Positions 54,281 through 63,591 of a stretch of 64,000 bases of DNA are shown here, one piece after another. The number at the start of each line of letters is the position of its first letter. Positions within the stretch are counted from its first letter, which is position 1. The notes below the pieces were generated by a model. It saw only the letters and a program-made list of their open reading frames with translations, did not search any database and was not told the DNA's origin. Made by a program: the position numbers and the translations under genes. This DNA comes from Streptomyces katrae (GTDB taxonomy: Bacteria; Actinomycetota; Actinomycetes; Streptomycetales; Streptomycetaceae). The stretch spans positions 62,001-126,000 of the forward strand of contig NZ_JNZY01000004.1 of assembly GCF_000717655.1 (NCBI RefSeq). Direction: 5' to 3'.

Positions 54281-54588
54281 TCAGGCGCGGCGCACGCGGG
54301 CGGCCACCACCTCGCGGGTGCGGGTGGCGGAGCGGCACAAGTTGCGTGTCACGCCGGAGAGTTCATGCCCCGCCTCCACGCCGGGTTCGCGTTTCACGAG
54401 GTCGCGGTACGTGTCGTAGGTGCGCGCATCGCCCCGATCAGGTTGCCCTGCGCCAAGTGGGCCTCGATCAGGGCCCGCTGGGCGCTTTCGCGCAGCGGTT
54501 CGGCGCTCACCGCGACCAGCGCGGACTCCACTGCTCCGGCGTGGCGGCCGACGCGGGCCGGTTCACGGCTCAGCGCCTCCAGCCCGGG
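54281..54588 (-). pseudogene. Remnant of a BTAD (SARP/AfsR-type) transcriptional activator domain
   Basis: Between recQ and the patatin gene two frames on the minus strand join into the end of a bacterial transcriptional activation domain: GLEALSREPARVGRHAGAVESALVAVSAEPLRESAQRALIEAHLAQGNLIGAMR, then, after a frameshift near 54416-54432, RTYDTYRDLVKREPGVEAGHELSGVTRNLC to the stop at 54281. The string AEPLRESAQRALIEAHLAQGN...YDTYRDLVKREPGVEAGHEL is the TPR-like BTAD signature of SARP regulators. The DNA-binding N-terminus is missing entirely. It begins directly at the recQ stop, so the deletion probably brought recQ next to it. Confidence 0.72.
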
Positions 54589-56583
54589 CTACTCCCAGTC
54601 GTCCCAGGGCGGGTCCGTCTCGTCGAAGTCGAAAGGCGGTTCCTCGTCGGCGTGCGGGGCTGCGGGCTCCGGCGCCGCCGCCCGGGGCGGGGGCGGGGAC
54701 GACGGGGCCGCGGTGGCACCGGTCTGGGCCAGGGTTTCGAGGATCCCCTCGGCGTACTTGGCGAGCTTCGCCTCGCCGACGCCGGTGATCGTGCCCAGCT
54801 CCTCGGCGGTGGCGGGCAGCCGGGTCGCGATCTCCCGCAGCGTCGCGTCGTGGAAGACCACGTACGCCGGCACGCCCTGCTCCTTCGCCGTCGCGCCCCG
54901 CCAGGCGCGCAGGGCCTCGAAGACCGGCACGGCCGCCGCCGGCAGGTCGGCCGGGACCCGCCCGGCCTTCCCGGAGCCGGAGCCCGAGCCGGAGGACTTG
55001 CGGGACGCCGGGGCCGGCGCCGCCTCCTTGCGCATCGGCACGCTGCGGCGGCCGCCCAGCACCTCGCCGCTGGCGTCCGTGAGCACCAGCGTCCCGTAGT
55101 CCCCCTCGACCGCCAGCAGCCCCGAGGCCAGCAGCTGGCGTACGACCCCGCGCCATTCCGCGGTGCTCAGATCCGCCCCGACCCCGAAGACCGACAGGGC
55201 GTCGTGGTCGAACTGGATGACCTTGGCCGTCTTCTTGCCCTGGAGGATGTCGATGATCTGGCCGGCGCCGAACTTCTGCCGGCGCTCCTTGGCCAGCCGC
55301 CACACCGTGGACAGCAGCTTCTGCGCCGCGACCGTGCCGTCCCAGGACTCGGCCGGCGTCAGGCACGTGTCGCAGTTGCCGCACGGCCCGGCGGCCGCCT
55401 GCCCGAAGTACGCCAGCAGCCGCACCCGGCGGCACTCGACCGTCTCGCACAGCGCGAGCATCGCATCGAGGTGCGCGGCCAGCGAGCGGCGGTGCGTCTC
55501 GTCGCCCTCGGAGCCGTCGATCATCTTGCGCTGCTGCACCACGTCCTGGAGGCCGTACGCGAGCCAGGCCGTGGCCGGCTCGCCGTCACGGCCGGCGCGA
55601 CCGGTCTCCTGGTAGTAGCCCTCGACCGACTTGGGCAGGTCCAAGTGCGCCACGAAGCGCACGTCCGGCTTGTCGATGCCCATGCCGAACGCGATCGTGG
55701 CCACCACCACGACGCCGTCCTCCCGCAGGAAGCGCGCCTGGTTCGCCGCGCGCGTACGGGCGTCCATGCCCGCGTGGTACGCGACCGCGTCGATGCCGTT
55801 CTCCACCAGGAACGCGGCCGTCTTTTCCACGGAGGCGCGCGAGAGGCAGTAGACGACCCCGGCGTCCCCGTCGTGCTCGGAGCGGATCAGCTCCAGCAGC
55901 TGCCGCGTCGGGTTGTTCTTGGGAGCGATCCGGTACTGGATGTTCGGCCGGTCGAAGCTGGCGACGAAGTGCCGGGCGTCCCCCTCCGCCAGGCCCAGCC
56001 GGGCCGCGATCTCGGCGTGCGTGGCCTCGGTCGCCGTCGCGGTCAGCGCGATCCGCGGCACCTTGGGCCAGCGCTCGTGCAGCATGGACAGCGCGAGGTA
56101 GTCGGGCCGGAAGTCGTGGCCCCACTGGGCGACGCAGTGCGCCTCGTCGATCGCGAAGAGGGACACCGTGCCCCGGTCGAGCAGCCGCTGCGTGCCCTCG
56201 GTGCGCAGCCTCTCGGGGGCCAGGTAGAGGAGGTCCAGCTCGCCGGCGAGGAAGGCCTGCTCGACGGCCTGCCGCTCGTACGGGTCCTGCGTCGAGTTGA
56301 GGAACCCTGCCCGCACCCCGAGGGCGGTCAGGGCGTCCACCTGGTCCTGCATGAGCGCGATCAGCGGCGAGATCACCACGCCCGTACCGTCTCTGACCAG
56401 CGCCGGAATCTGGTAGCAGAGCGATTTGCCGCCGCCGGTCGGCATCAGCACCAGCGCGTCGCCACCACCGGCCACGTGCTCGATGATCTGCTGCTGCTCA
56501 CCGCGGAAGGAGTCGTATCCGAAGACGCGGTGCAGCACCTGCAGGGCATCGGGGGTCTCGGTGGGCGCGTCGACAAGGCTCAT
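54589..56583 (-). CDS. recQ: RecQ family ATP-dependent DNA helicase
   Basis: 664 residues. Helicase motifs: [33 protein letters not shown] (motif 0 and Walker A, 48-54), [21 protein letters not shown] (Walker B and RecQ aromatic loop), IALTATAT (motif III), [27 protein letters not shown] and [40 protein letters not shown] (motifs V, VI). The zinc site is [23 protein letters not shown], then a winged helix and an HRDC domain (about 535-615, [37 protein letters not shown]). The tail is acidic with aromatics ([18 protein letters not shown]). RecQ unwinds recombination and fork-repair intermediates. The message looks leaderless: TAGGCT stands six bases before the ATG. Confidence 0.95.
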   Translation of the reverse strand: MSLVDAPTETPDALQVLHRVFGYDSFRGEQQQIIEHVAGGGDALVLMPTGGGKSLCYQIPALVRDGTGVVISPLIALMQDQVDALTALGVRAGFLNSTQDPYERQAVEQAFLAGELDLLYLAPERLRTEGTQRLLDRGTVSLFAIDEAHCVAQWGHDFRPDYLALSMLHERWPKVPRIALTATATEATHAEIAARLGLAEGDARHFVASFDRPNIQYRIAPKNNPTRQLLELIRSEHDGDAGVVYCLSRASVEKTAAFLVENGIDAVAYHAGMDARTRAANQARFLREDGVVVVATIAFGMGIDKPDVRFVAHLDLPKSVEGYYQETGRAGRDGEPATAWLAYGLQDVVQQRKMIDGSEGDETHRRSLAAHLDAMLALCETVECRRVRLLAYFGQAAAGPCGNCDTCLTPAESWDGTVAAQKLLSTVWRLAKERRQKFGAGQIIDILQGKKTAKVIQFDHDALSVFGVGADLSTAEWRGVVRQLLASGLLAVEGDYGTLVLTDASGEVLGGRRSVPMRKEAAPAPASRKSSGSGSGSGKAGRVPADLPAAAVPVFEALRAWRGATAKEQGVPAYVVFHDATLREIATRLPATAEELGTITGVGEAKLAKYAEGILETLAQTGATAAPSSPPPPRAAAPEPAAPHADEEPPFDFDETDPPWDDWE

Positions 56584-56589
56584 CCCAGA

Positions 56590-56595
56590 AGCCTA
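56590..56595 (-). promoter_or_regulatory. -10 element of a leaderless promoter (recQ)
   Basis: On the minus strand TAGGCT is followed by six bases (TCTGGG) and ATG at 56583. No ribosome-binding site fits in between. Confidence 0.6.
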
Positions 56596-56653
56596 GCGAC
56601 CTCCACCGACACCCCCGGCCACTTCCGCCGGAAGCCCCGAGGTCCGACGGGGA

Positions 56654-57838
56654 TTACCGGGGCGCCGGGGCGATCAGGCGCCGCAGCAGGGGGAGGAGGG
56701 GCCGTTCCACCAGGCGGTACAGCAGCCCGGCGATCAGCATCGCGCCCGCGACCACCCCGAGCAGGGTCGGCCAGGCGCCCCACTGCTCGTTCCAGCGCCA
56801 GATCACCCGTACGCCCAGCGACTGGTGCACGAGGTAGAGCGGGTAGGAGATGGCACCCGCGACCGGAAGCCAGCGCCACTGGATCCCGTCGAGCTTGCCG
56901 AGGGCGATCAGGCCCATCAGCAGGTACATCGCGGTGATCGCGGCGAGGCAGACCTTCCAGTTGATGCCGTGCCCCTCCCCCTCCATGATCGCCGGGAGCC
57001 GGTTCTGCATCAGCAGCCAGGACAGCGCCAGGATGCCCAGGGTCTCGCCCTCGAGCCGGCCGGCCCGGCGGATCAGGTAGAAGGCCGTGCCGGCGATGAA
57101 GAAGGGCGCCCACTCGGGCACCAGGAGCTGGTCCAGCAGCTTGATGCCGGACGCCGGCGCCAGGACCGAGCCCAGCGCCCAGAGCCAGCAGAAGTTCGCG
57201 ACCCGGCGGTGGCTGGTGCCCACCAGGACGACCAGCGAGAAGATCAGGTAGAAACGCAGCTCGACCCAGAGCGTCCAGTAGACGTTGTCGATGCCGTCCA
57301 CGCCGAGGGGTTCCTGCAGCATCGTCAGGTTGGTGAGCATCCGGCCGACGGTCACCCTCTGCTCACCGGGGGTGTGCGGGCCCAGACGGGCGACCGCGGA
57401 GGAAAGCACGACCGCCGCCCAGTAGAGCGGGAAAAGCCGCAGGATGCGGCCCTGCCAGAACTGCTGGAGCGACTTGCCCCAGGCGGACATGCAGATGACG
57501 AACCCGCTGATCATGAAGAAGAAGACCACGCCCAGCCAGCCGAATTCTGCGGCCTTGTGCAGCGTGGGAAAGAGCTCGACCGCCGTCCGCTGCCAGGGAA
57601 TCTTTCCCGACCCGGCGAGGTAGTGGAACAGGACGACCGACAGTGCCGCGAGCAGCCGCAGGCCGTCCAGCACGGCTATGCGCGGCGCCCGCGCGGACCC
57701 GGCCTCACCGGTGGCCCGCCCTGCTCCGCCACCCCTCGACCACTGCGTCCGGCGGAGCCGGACGGGCTCGGGCGCTGCGTCCGGAGCCTGGGTGGGCGCC
57801 GGGACGCGGTCCTCGGTGAGGACGGGCCTGTCGTACAT
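56654..57838 (-). CDS. Acyltransferase family 3 membrane protein
   Basis: 394 residues from ATG 57838 with GAGGTG upstream. After a 55-residue cytoplasmic tail, VLDGLRLLAALSVVLFHYLAGSG contains the R-x(10)-H acyltransferase-3 motif, followed by LGVVFFFMISGFVICMSAWGKSLQQFWQGRILRLFPLYWAAVVL and DNVYWTLWVELRFYLIFSLVVLVG. About ten membrane helices end at LYRLVERPLLPLLRRL. It should O-acylate an exported sugar or cell-surface polymer. It differs substantially from the family member at 24225, so it is not a recent duplicate. The neighbours give no clue to the acceptor. Confidence 0.87.
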   Translation of the reverse strand: MYDRPVLTEDRVPAPTQAPDAAPEPVRLRRTQWSRGGGAGRATGEAGSARAPRIAVLDGLRLLAALSVVLFHYLAGSGKIPWQRTAVELFPTLHKAAEFGWLGVVFFFMISGFVICMSAWGKSLQQFWQGRILRLFPLYWAAVVLSSAVARLGPHTPGEQRVTVGRMLTNLTMLQEPLGVDGIDNVYWTLWVELRFYLIFSLVVLVGTSHRRVANFCWLWALGSVLAPASGIKLLDQLLVPEWAPFFIAGTAFYLIRRAGRLEGETLGILALSWLLMQNRLPAIMEGEGHGINWKVCLAAITAMYLLMGLIALGKLDGIQWRWLPVAGAISYPLYLVHQSLGVRVIWRWNEQWGAWPTLLGVVAGAMLIAGLLYRLVERPLLPLLRRLIAPAPR

Positions 57839-57940
57839 GACACCTCGGGAAGTCCTGCGGTGTCCGCGAACACCGATCCGGTTCGGGCCATGGAGCCCCG
57901 GTGATGGTATCGACGCTGCGCCCTTGGGCACCCGGGGTCC

Positions 57941-57960
57941 GCCCGGCAGGCCTGCCGGGC
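57941..57960. terminator. Perfect 20-bp palindrome, probable terminator
   Basis: GCCCGGCAGG followed by its exact reverse complement CCTGCCGGGC can fold into a tight hairpin downstream of the macro-domain gene (stop at 57985, minus strand). The 146-bp gap between this gene and the acyltransferase holds nothing else evident. Confidence 0.55.
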
Positions 57961-57984
57961 GCGGTACGTCGCAACCGTGTGCGG

Positions 57985-58497
57985 TCAGGGGAGGCGGCGG
58001 GCGAACGCCTCGTAGGCGGACTCGTCGAAGAGGACGAAGCGGACCTCCTCCACGGGCGGCGCCGCGGCTGCGCGGGCCGTTTCCACTGCGATCCGGGCGC
58101 CGTCGTCCATCGGCCAGCCGAAGATGCCGGTCGAGATCGCCGGGAAGGCGACCGTACGGGCCCCCAGCTCGGCCGCGACCCGCAGGGACTCGCGGTAGCA
58201 GGAGGCCAGCAGCTCCGAGCGGTCCTCCTCCCGGGACCAGACCGGGCCCACCGTGTGGATCACCCAGTCGGCCGGGAGCCGGCCCGCCGTCGTGGCCACG
58301 GCCCGGCCCGTCGGGAGGCCCTTGCCGTACCGGGAGGCGCGCAGCGCCCGGCAGGCGTCCAGGATCTCGGGGCCGCCACGCCGGTGGACGGCGCCGTCCA
58401 CGCCCCCGCCGCCGAGCAGCGAGGAGTTCGCCGCGTTGACGATCGCGTCCGCCTGCTCGGCGGTGATGTCGCCCTGGACGAGGGTGATGCGCACCAT
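57985..58497 (-). CDS. Macro-domain protein (O-acetyl-ADP-ribose deacetylase type)
   Basis: 170 residues. ATG 58497 shares a base with the stop of the upstream gene (TGATG), so the two are coupled. Motifs of the MacroD/YmdB group are intact: ITLVQGDITAEQADAIVNAANSSLLGGGGVDGAVHRRGG (NAAN and GGGGVxG ADP-ribose contacts) and VAFPAISTGIFGWPMDDGARIAVETA (the AISTGxFG loop). The enzyme hydrolyses O-acetyl-ADP-ribose and can remove ADP-ribose from glutamate side chains. Its coupling to a phytoene-desaturase-like oxidoreductase has no obvious explanation. Confidence 0.92.
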   Translation of the reverse strand: MVRITLVQGDITAEQADAIVNAANSSLLGGGGVDGAVHRRGGPEILDACRALRASRYGKGLPTGRAVATTAGRLPADWVIHTVGPVWSREEDRSELLASCYRESLRVAAELGARTVAFPAISTGIFGWPMDDGARIAVETARAAAAPPVEEVRFVLFDESAYEAFARRLP

Positions 58498-59915
58498 CAG
58501 GAGGCCTTTCGCAGGTGGCGCCACACCGCCTTGGCCGCGTTGTGCCCGGACATGCCGTGCACGCCGGGGCCGGGAGGGGTTGCCGAGGAGCAGAGGAAGA
58601 CGGCCGGGTGGGCCGTCGTGTACGGGAACAGGGACAGCTTGGGCCGCAGCAGCAGCTGGATCCCGGAGGCTGCGCCGCAGGCGATGTCGCCGCCGATGTA
58701 GTTGGGGTTGCGGGCGGCCAGTTCCGGCGGGCCGGCGGTGGCGCGGGCCAGCACCAGGTCACGGAAGCCGGGGGCGAAGCGCTCGATCTGGCGCTCCACG
58801 GCGTCGGTGAGGTTGCCGCCCCAGCCGGCGGGGACGTGCCCGTACGCCCAGAACACGTGCTTGCCCTCGGGCGCCCGGCCGGGGTCGGCCAGGCTGGGCT
58901 GGGCGGTGATCAGGAAGGGGTTGCGGGGGGCGCGCCCGCCCGTGGCGAGCTGGAGGGCGGCGTCGATGTCGCGGGCGCGCGGGCCGATCTGGACGGTGCC
59001 GGCCCGGCGCGGCGCCTCGGCGGTCCAGGGCACGGGGCCGGACAGGGCGTAGTCGATCTTGAACACGCCGGCGCCGTACTTGTACCCGTCGTACACGCGC
59101 CCCAGCCGGGCGATCCGGGCCAGCGCGGTCGGCGAGGTGTCGAAGACGTACGCCCGGGCCGGCGGCAGGTCGTCGAGGCGTTTGACCTCGAAGCCGGTGT
59201 GGATCGTGCCGCCGAGGTCGCGCAGGTATCCGGCGAGGGCGTCCGGGACCGCCTGTGCGCCGCCGCGCGGCATCGGCCAGCCGTTGGCGTGTGCGGCCAG
59301 GGCGAAGACCAGGCCGACGGCGCTCGTGGCGATCCCGCCCAGCGGGGCGATGACGTGCGCGACGAGCCCGGCGAGCAGCGCCCGCGCCGGCTCGTCCTGG
59401 AAGCGGTTCAGCAGCCAGGTGGAGGGCGGCAGTCCGGCGAGTCCGAAGCGGGCCAGGGTGACGGGGTCCCGGGGCAGGGCGGTCGACGGCAGGGACATGA
59501 AGTCCCGGGCGAGGGTGTCCCACTTGCCGAGGAACGGCTGCACCAGCCGCCGGTAAGTGCCCGCATCGCGCGGCCCGAGGGAGGCCGCCGTCTCGGAGAC
59601 GGAGCGGGAGAGCACGGCTGCCGTGCCGTCGTCGAACGGGTGCGCCATGGGCAGCGGGGCGTGCAGCCACTCCAGGCCGTACCGCTTCAGCGGCATGGTG
59701 GCGAACACCGGCGAGCCGATGCCGAGCGGGTGCACGGCCGAGCAGGGGTCGTGCCGGAAGCCCGGGAGGGTGAGCTCCTCGGTACGGGCCCCGCCGCCGA
59801 CCGTCTCCGCGGCCTCGAACACGGCCACCGAGAAGCCGCGCCGGGCCAGCTCGACGGCGGCCGTCAGCCCGTTGGGCCCCGCCCCCACCACGACCACATC
59901 GAGAATCGACGGCAC
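58497..59915 (-). CDS. FAD-dependent oxidoreductase of the phytoene desaturase/PYROXD2 type
   Basis: 472 residues from GTG 59915 (GGAG upstream). The N-terminus [61 protein letters not shown] is the GxGxxG FAD motif plus the GG-doublet and substrate-entry region of the phytoene-dehydrogenase-like group. Further landmarks are [27 protein letters not shown] and the C-terminal [12 protein letters not shown], the second FAD contact. No carotenoid synthase genes are near, so phytoene is not a safe substrate; the PYROXD2-like branch is uncharacterised in bacteria. A hexapeptide [12 protein letters not shown] precedes the C-terminal motif as usual for this branch. Confidence 0.87.
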   Translation of the reverse strand: MPSILDVVVVGAGPNGLTAAVELARRGFSVAVFEAAETVGGGARTEELTLPGFRHDPCSAVHPLGIGSPVFATMPLKRYGLEWLHAPLPMAHPFDDGTAAVLSRSVSETAASLGPRDAGTYRRLVQPFLGKWDTLARDFMSLPSTALPRDPVTLARFGLAGLPPSTWLLNRFQDEPARALLAGLVAHVIAPLGGIATSAVGLVFALAAHANGWPMPRGGAQAVPDALAGYLRDLGGTIHTGFEVKRLDDLPPARAYVFDTSPTALARIARLGRVYDGYKYGAGVFKIDYALSGPVPWTAEAPRRAGTVQIGPRARDIDAALQLATGGRAPRNPFLITAQPSLADPGRAPEGKHVFWAYGHVPAGWGGNLTDAVERQIERFAPGFRDLVLARATAGPPELAARNPNYIGGDIACGAASGIQLLLRPKLSLFPYTTAHPAVFLCSSATPPGPGVHGMSGHNAAKAVWRHLRKAS

Positions 59916-60003
59916 CTTGAGACTCCTTCGTCCGGCGGCGGCTGCGCCTCCAGGATATTCGGCCCGTCCAGCAGGGCCCCGGCCTCGGCCCGGTCGGACC
60001 GTG

Positions 60004-60828
60004 TTACGCCCCGCGCAGCAGGTCGCGGATCCGTGCGGTCGTGGCCTCGTCGCGCCCCACGGCGAACGGCAGCTCGTTGTCCCGGTCCACCCGGAAGGGG
60101 ACCCCAGCGACGGTGCTCTGCGCGCCGCCCGCCTCGGCGACCAGCAGCAGGCCGGCCGCGTGGTCCCACGCCGAGGGCCAGGTGAAGGCGAGGCCGTCCA
60201 TCTCGCCGCGGGCCACCTTCAGGTACTCCAGGCCGGCGGAGCCGCAGGGCCGGGCGGCGACCCCGGGCACGTCGAGGCGGGCCAGGGTCCGCTTGTCCTG
60301 GTCGGAGGTGTACAGCGGGTGGGCCATGGCGACGCGCAGCGCGGCGCCCGGCTCCGGCGAACCGCTGTGGATCCGCTCGCCGTTGACGTAGGCACCCTGC
60401 CCGCGCACGGCGGTCGCCAGCTCGTCCAGCGCCGGGGCGAAGGTCCAGGAGGCGAGGATCTCCCCGCGGTGGGCCAGGGCCACCAGGGTGCAGAAGGCCG
60501 GGTCGCCGGCGACGAACTGCCGGGTGCCGTCGACGGGGTCGACGATCCAGACGGGCGCGTCGGCGCGCAGCGCCCCGTACACGGTCGGGTCGGCGTGCAC
60601 GGCCTCCTCGCCGACCACGGCGGAGCCCGGCAGCAGGTGCGTCAGCGACGCCGTGAGGTGCTCCTCGGCCTTGCGGTCGGCGACGGTCACCAGGTCGTGC
60701 GGACCGCTCTTCTGGTCCACCTCGTGCTCGGCGAGCTGCCGGAATCTCGGCATGATCTCGACCGCCGCCGCCTTGCGGACCGCTTCTTCCACTGCGGACA
60801 GGTCTTGGGCCAGGAACTCTTCGATCAT
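60004..60828 (-). CDS. Inositol monophosphatase family protein (HisN-like histidinol-phosphatase candidate)
   Basis: 274 residues from ATG 60828; the frame is open to 60870 but lacks a better start. The Mg-dependent phosphatase motifs are in order: [33 protein letters not shown] (the GEE metal Glu), [26 protein letters not shown] (DPVDGT) and [23 protein letters not shown] (WDHAAG). Substrates of this family include inositol phosphates, histidinol phosphate and 3'-phosphoadenosine 5'-phosphate. In Streptomyces related proteins are annotated HisN, and the TRQFV stretch after DPVDG fits that group, but no his genes are adjacent. Confidence 0.87.
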   Translation of the reverse strand: MIEEFLAQDLSAVEEAVRKAAAVEIMPRFRQLAEHEVDQKSGPHDLVTVADRKAEEHLTASLTHLLPGSAVVGEEAVHADPTVYGALRADAPVWIVDPVDGTRQFVAGDPAFCTLVALAHRGEILASWTFAPALDELATAVRGQGAYVNGERIHSGSPEPGAALRVAMAHPLYTSDQDKRTLARLDVPGVAARPCGSAGLEYLKVARGEMDGLAFTWPSAWDHAAGLLLVAEAGGAQSTVAGVPFRVDRDNELPFAVGRDEATTARIRDLLRGA

Positions 60829-60930
60829 GCCCCCATCACACCACGCCCGGCTGACAAACCCCACCGACAATCGGCGTCCGCCGGCTGGACTCCGGGTGGA
60901 CTCCGGGTGCCCCGGCCAAGGGCCGGGGCG

Positions 60931-62430
60931 TCAGTGGTCGGGGTGTTCCCTGGGTGTGAGGGCCGTGTACAGGAGGAAGGACGAGGCCACGCCCACCGCC
61001 CAGCCGTAGTCCGCGAGCGGCTTCAGGAGAGGGATCAGGCCTTCCTCGGGGAAGGGTCCCTTGCCGGGGGCGGAGTGGGAGCCGCCGATGGCCAGCACCC
61101 CGCCGACCGCGAAGGCCGCCAGCGCCCGGAAGTTCCAGCCGCCCGTGTACCAGTACGGCCCGCCCTCCCGGTACAGGTCGGGCAGCGCGAGCCGGGTGCG
61201 CCGCACGATCCAGTAGTCCGCGATGAGGATGCCGGCGACCGTGCCGAGCAGGCCGCCGACCAGGCCGAGCCAGGTGAAGATGTACAGCTCGGGGGTGGAG
61301 GTCAGCTTCCACGGCATGATCAGTACGCCGACCACGCCCGTGATCAGCGCACCCCTGCGGAAGTTGATCAGGCGGGGGGCCAGGTTGGCCAGGTCGTACG
61401 CCGGGGAGACGACGTTGGCCGCGATGTTCACCGAGATCGTCGCCACGAGCACCGTGACCAGGGCGTACAGCAGGCCGAAGGCGCTGTCCGCCTTGGCGGC
61501 CAGCTCCACCGGGTCCCAGATCGGGGTCCCGTACACCGCCTCCGAGCCGGAGGTGACGAATACCGACAGCAGTGCGAAGAGGGTCATCGTCGTCGGCAGC
61601 CCCAGCGTCTGTCCGAGGATCTGGGAGCGCTGGCCGGCACCGAAGCGGGTGAAGTCCGGGATGTTGAGCGAGAGCGTGGACCAGAAGGCGATCATTCCCA
61701 TCAGCGACGGGAAGAAGACCGGCCAGAAGTCCTCGCCCCAGCCGAGCTTGGACGGCTGGTCGAGCAGCTCGCCGAACCCGCCCGCCTTCACCCCGATCCA
61801 CACCAGCAGCACGAGCGCGCCGACGATGACGAAGGGCGCGGCCCAGTTCTCGAAGCGCCGCAGGGTCTCCATACCGCGGTAGATGATGGCGAGTTCGAGG
61901 GCCCAGAAGAGGACGAAGCACAACCACAGCGGCCAGGGCTGCCCGGCGATCTTCTCCGCCCCCGCCCAGCCCCCGAAGATCTCGCCGAGCAGGACGTAGA
62001 TCCCGGACCCGCCGATCCAGGTCTGGATCCCGAACCAGGCGCAGGCCACGGCGGCCCGGATCAGCGCGGCCAGATTGGCCCCGCGCACCCCGAACGAGGC
62101 CCGGGCCAGCACCGGGAACGGGATCCCGTACTTGGGGCCGGCGTGCCCGGTCAGCAGCATCGGCACCAGCACGATGAGGTTGGCCAGCGCGATGGTGAAG
62201 ACGGCCTGCTTCCAGTCCATCCCCAGGGCCACCAGCCCGGAGGCGAGCAGCCAGGAGGGGATGTTGTGCGCCATGCCGACCCACAGGGCCGTGAAGTTGT
62301 ACGTCGTCCAGCGCCTGGCCTCGACGGGTACGGGCAGCAGGTCGGGATTGGCGAAGCGGCCGTCGGAGGGGACCTCGCCGGGAGCGAGCTCGACGCGGTC
62401 CGCGGTGTCACCGATCGTGTGGTCCGGCAT
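60931..62430 (-). CDS. NCS1 family nucleobase/hydantoin permease
   Basis: 499 residues from ATG 62430 (GTG 62469 is an in-frame alternative). A polar 40-residue start leads to PVEARRWTTYNFTALWVGMAHNIPSWLLASGLVALGMDWKQAVFTIALANLIVLVPMLL and GIPFPVLARASFGVRGANLAALIRAAVACAWFGIQTWIGG, the hallmark segments of Mhp1-like nucleobase-cation symporter-1 carriers; NIPDFTRFG and SPAYDLANL are further conserved sites. Twelve helices are expected. Substrates range over hydantoins, allantoin, uracil, cytosine and purines; none is indicated by the neighbours. Confidence 0.9.
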   Translation of the reverse strand: MPDHTIGDTADRVELAPGEVPSDGRFANPDLLPVPVEARRWTTYNFTALWVGMAHNIPSWLLASGLVALGMDWKQAVFTIALANLIVLVPMLLTGHAGPKYGIPFPVLARASFGVRGANLAALIRAAVACAWFGIQTWIGGSGIYVLLGEIFGGWAGAEKIAGQPWPLWLCFVLFWALELAIIYRGMETLRRFENWAAPFVIVGALVLLVWIGVKAGGFGELLDQPSKLGWGEDFWPVFFPSLMGMIAFWSTLSLNIPDFTRFGAGQRSQILGQTLGLPTTMTLFALLSVFVTSGSEAVYGTPIWDPVELAAKADSAFGLLYALVTVLVATISVNIAANVVSPAYDLANLAPRLINFRRGALITGVVGVLIMPWKLTSTPELYIFTWLGLVGGLLGTVAGILIADYWIVRRTRLALPDLYREGGPYWYTGGWNFRALAAFAVGGVLAIGGSHSAPGKGPFPEEGLIPLLKPLADYGWAVGVASSFLLYTALTPREHPDH

Positions 62431-62694
62431 GTGCGCACGCCCCTTCGGGTCGGTGGGGATCCGGGTCACGCGCCCCCGCGGTGGCGGTAGTCATACCCCC
62501 GGCGGGGCTTGGTGTATCCGGGCCCGTGCGCCCTCGAGTGTGGCCCATGCAGGTCCGCGCGCCGCGTTTTGGCACGCCGCTCTCGTCGAGGACGCACCGC
62601 ACGAAGGTGATCGTGACCGGACGGGGACGCGGCGCGCGCCGCTCGGCGGCGGGTTCGCCGGGGCCGGACGTTGCCCGGCCGGCCCCGGCAGCAC
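62431..62694. other. 264-bp intergenic region before the NCS1 permease gene
   Basis: It contains short dyads such as CCCCCGGCGGGG (about 62497-62508) and a GCCGGCCCCGGC-type stem near the aminotransferase end (about 62668-62690), which may terminate the upstream gene. A weakly coding-like stretch on the minus strand (about 62500-62620) has no recognisable product, and I do not call a gene. Confidence 0.4.
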
Positions 62695-63591
62695 TCAGCG
62701 GAGGGCGGTGGCCCGGTTCGCCGAGTGGACCAGCTCGGTGTACGCCTCCATCAGGGCGGTCGTCGTCCTGCCCACCCGGTACTCGTGCGCGTCGATCGAC
62801 CGGACGGGCTGCACCTCGTAGGCGGTGCCCGTGAGGAAGCACTCGTCGAACCCGCCCAGCTCCTCGGGCCGGACATGACGTTCGACGACGCGGATTCCGG
62901 CCTCGCGCGCGAGATCGAGCACGGTCGCCCGGGTGATGCCCGCGAGGAAGCAGTCCGCGGTGGGGGTGTGCAGTTCGTCCCCCGCCACGAGGAAGAGGTT
63001 GGCTCCCGTGGCCTCCGCAACGAGTCCCCGGTAGTCCAGGAGCAGCGCGTCGTCGAAGCCGGCGGCGTCGGCGGCGTCCCGTGCCAGGGTGCAGATGTTG
63101 TACAGGCTGGCCGCTTTGGCCCGGACGGGCGCGGTGTCCGGCGCCGGGCGCCGCCAGCGCGAGGTCCCCAGCCGGATGCCGCTGTTCCTGGCCTCGGCCG
63201 AGAAGACGTGCGGCCACTCCCAGGTGGCGATCGCGACATGGACGGAGGTGCCCGCACCGGCCACGCTGATCTGCTCGCTGCCCCGCCACGCCACCGGCCG
63301 GACGTAGCCGTCGCCGATGCCCTGCCGGGCGACGAGTCCGAGCGTCGCCTCGTCCAGCTCGGCGACGGAGAAGGGGATGCCGAAGCCCAGTTCACGCGCC
63401 GACGCGTGCAGCCGCTGCGAGTGCTCGGTCAGTTTGAAGACGTGACCGTCGTAGACGCGTTCTCCTTCGAAGACGCCGCCGCCGTAGTGGAGACCGTGGC
63501 TGAGCACGTGCAGGCGGGCGTCCCGCCAGGGGACGAACCGGCCGTCCAGCCAGATGTGACCGTCACGGTCGTCGAGAGCCGGTGCGGTCAC
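62695..63591 (-). CDS. Class IV (branched-chain type) PLP aminotransferase
   Basis: 298 residues from GTG 63591, coupled by a 4-base overlap (GTGA) to the gene upstream. Fold-type IV motifs are complete: IWLDGRFVPWRDARLHVLSHGLHYGGGVFEGERVYDG, a Lys in VRAKAASLYNICTLA (Schiff-base region), AADAAGFDDALLLDYRGLVAEATGANLFLV, and LAGITRATVLDLAREAG with the phosphate-binding loop. Length and the HGLHYGGGVFEG stretch fit the IlvE/D-amino-acid transaminase/aminodeoxychorismate lyase group. Being coupled to an ATP-grasp ligase rather than to ilv genes suggests a specialised biosynthetic role; the substrate is open. Confidence 0.9.
   Translation of the reverse strand: MTAPALDDRDGHIWLDGRFVPWRDARLHVLSHGLHYGGGVFEGERVYDGHVFKLTEHSQRLHASARELGFGIPFSVAELDEATLGLVARQGIGDGYVRPVAWRGSEQISVAGAGTSVHVAIATWEWPHVFSAEARNSGIRLGTSRWRRPAPDTAPVRAKAASLYNICTLARDAADAAGFDDALLLDYRGLVAEATGANLFLVAGDELHTPTADCFLAGITRATVLDLAREAGIRVVERHVRPEELGGFDECFLTGTAYEVQPVRSIDAHEYRVGRTTTALMEAYTELVHSANRATALR

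Noticed and set aside
50961..54419. 1152-codon open frame on the plus strand
   Set aside because: Antisense to the patatin gene; low-complexity composition and no motif.
54259..56937. 892-codon open frame on the plus strand
   Set aside because: Antisense to recQ, whose helicase motifs are unmistakable.
62500..62694. Possible small minus-strand protein in the gap before the NCS1 permease
   Set aside because: No ribosome-binding site, no family resemblance, and its frame is only part of a shadow of the aminotransferase gene.
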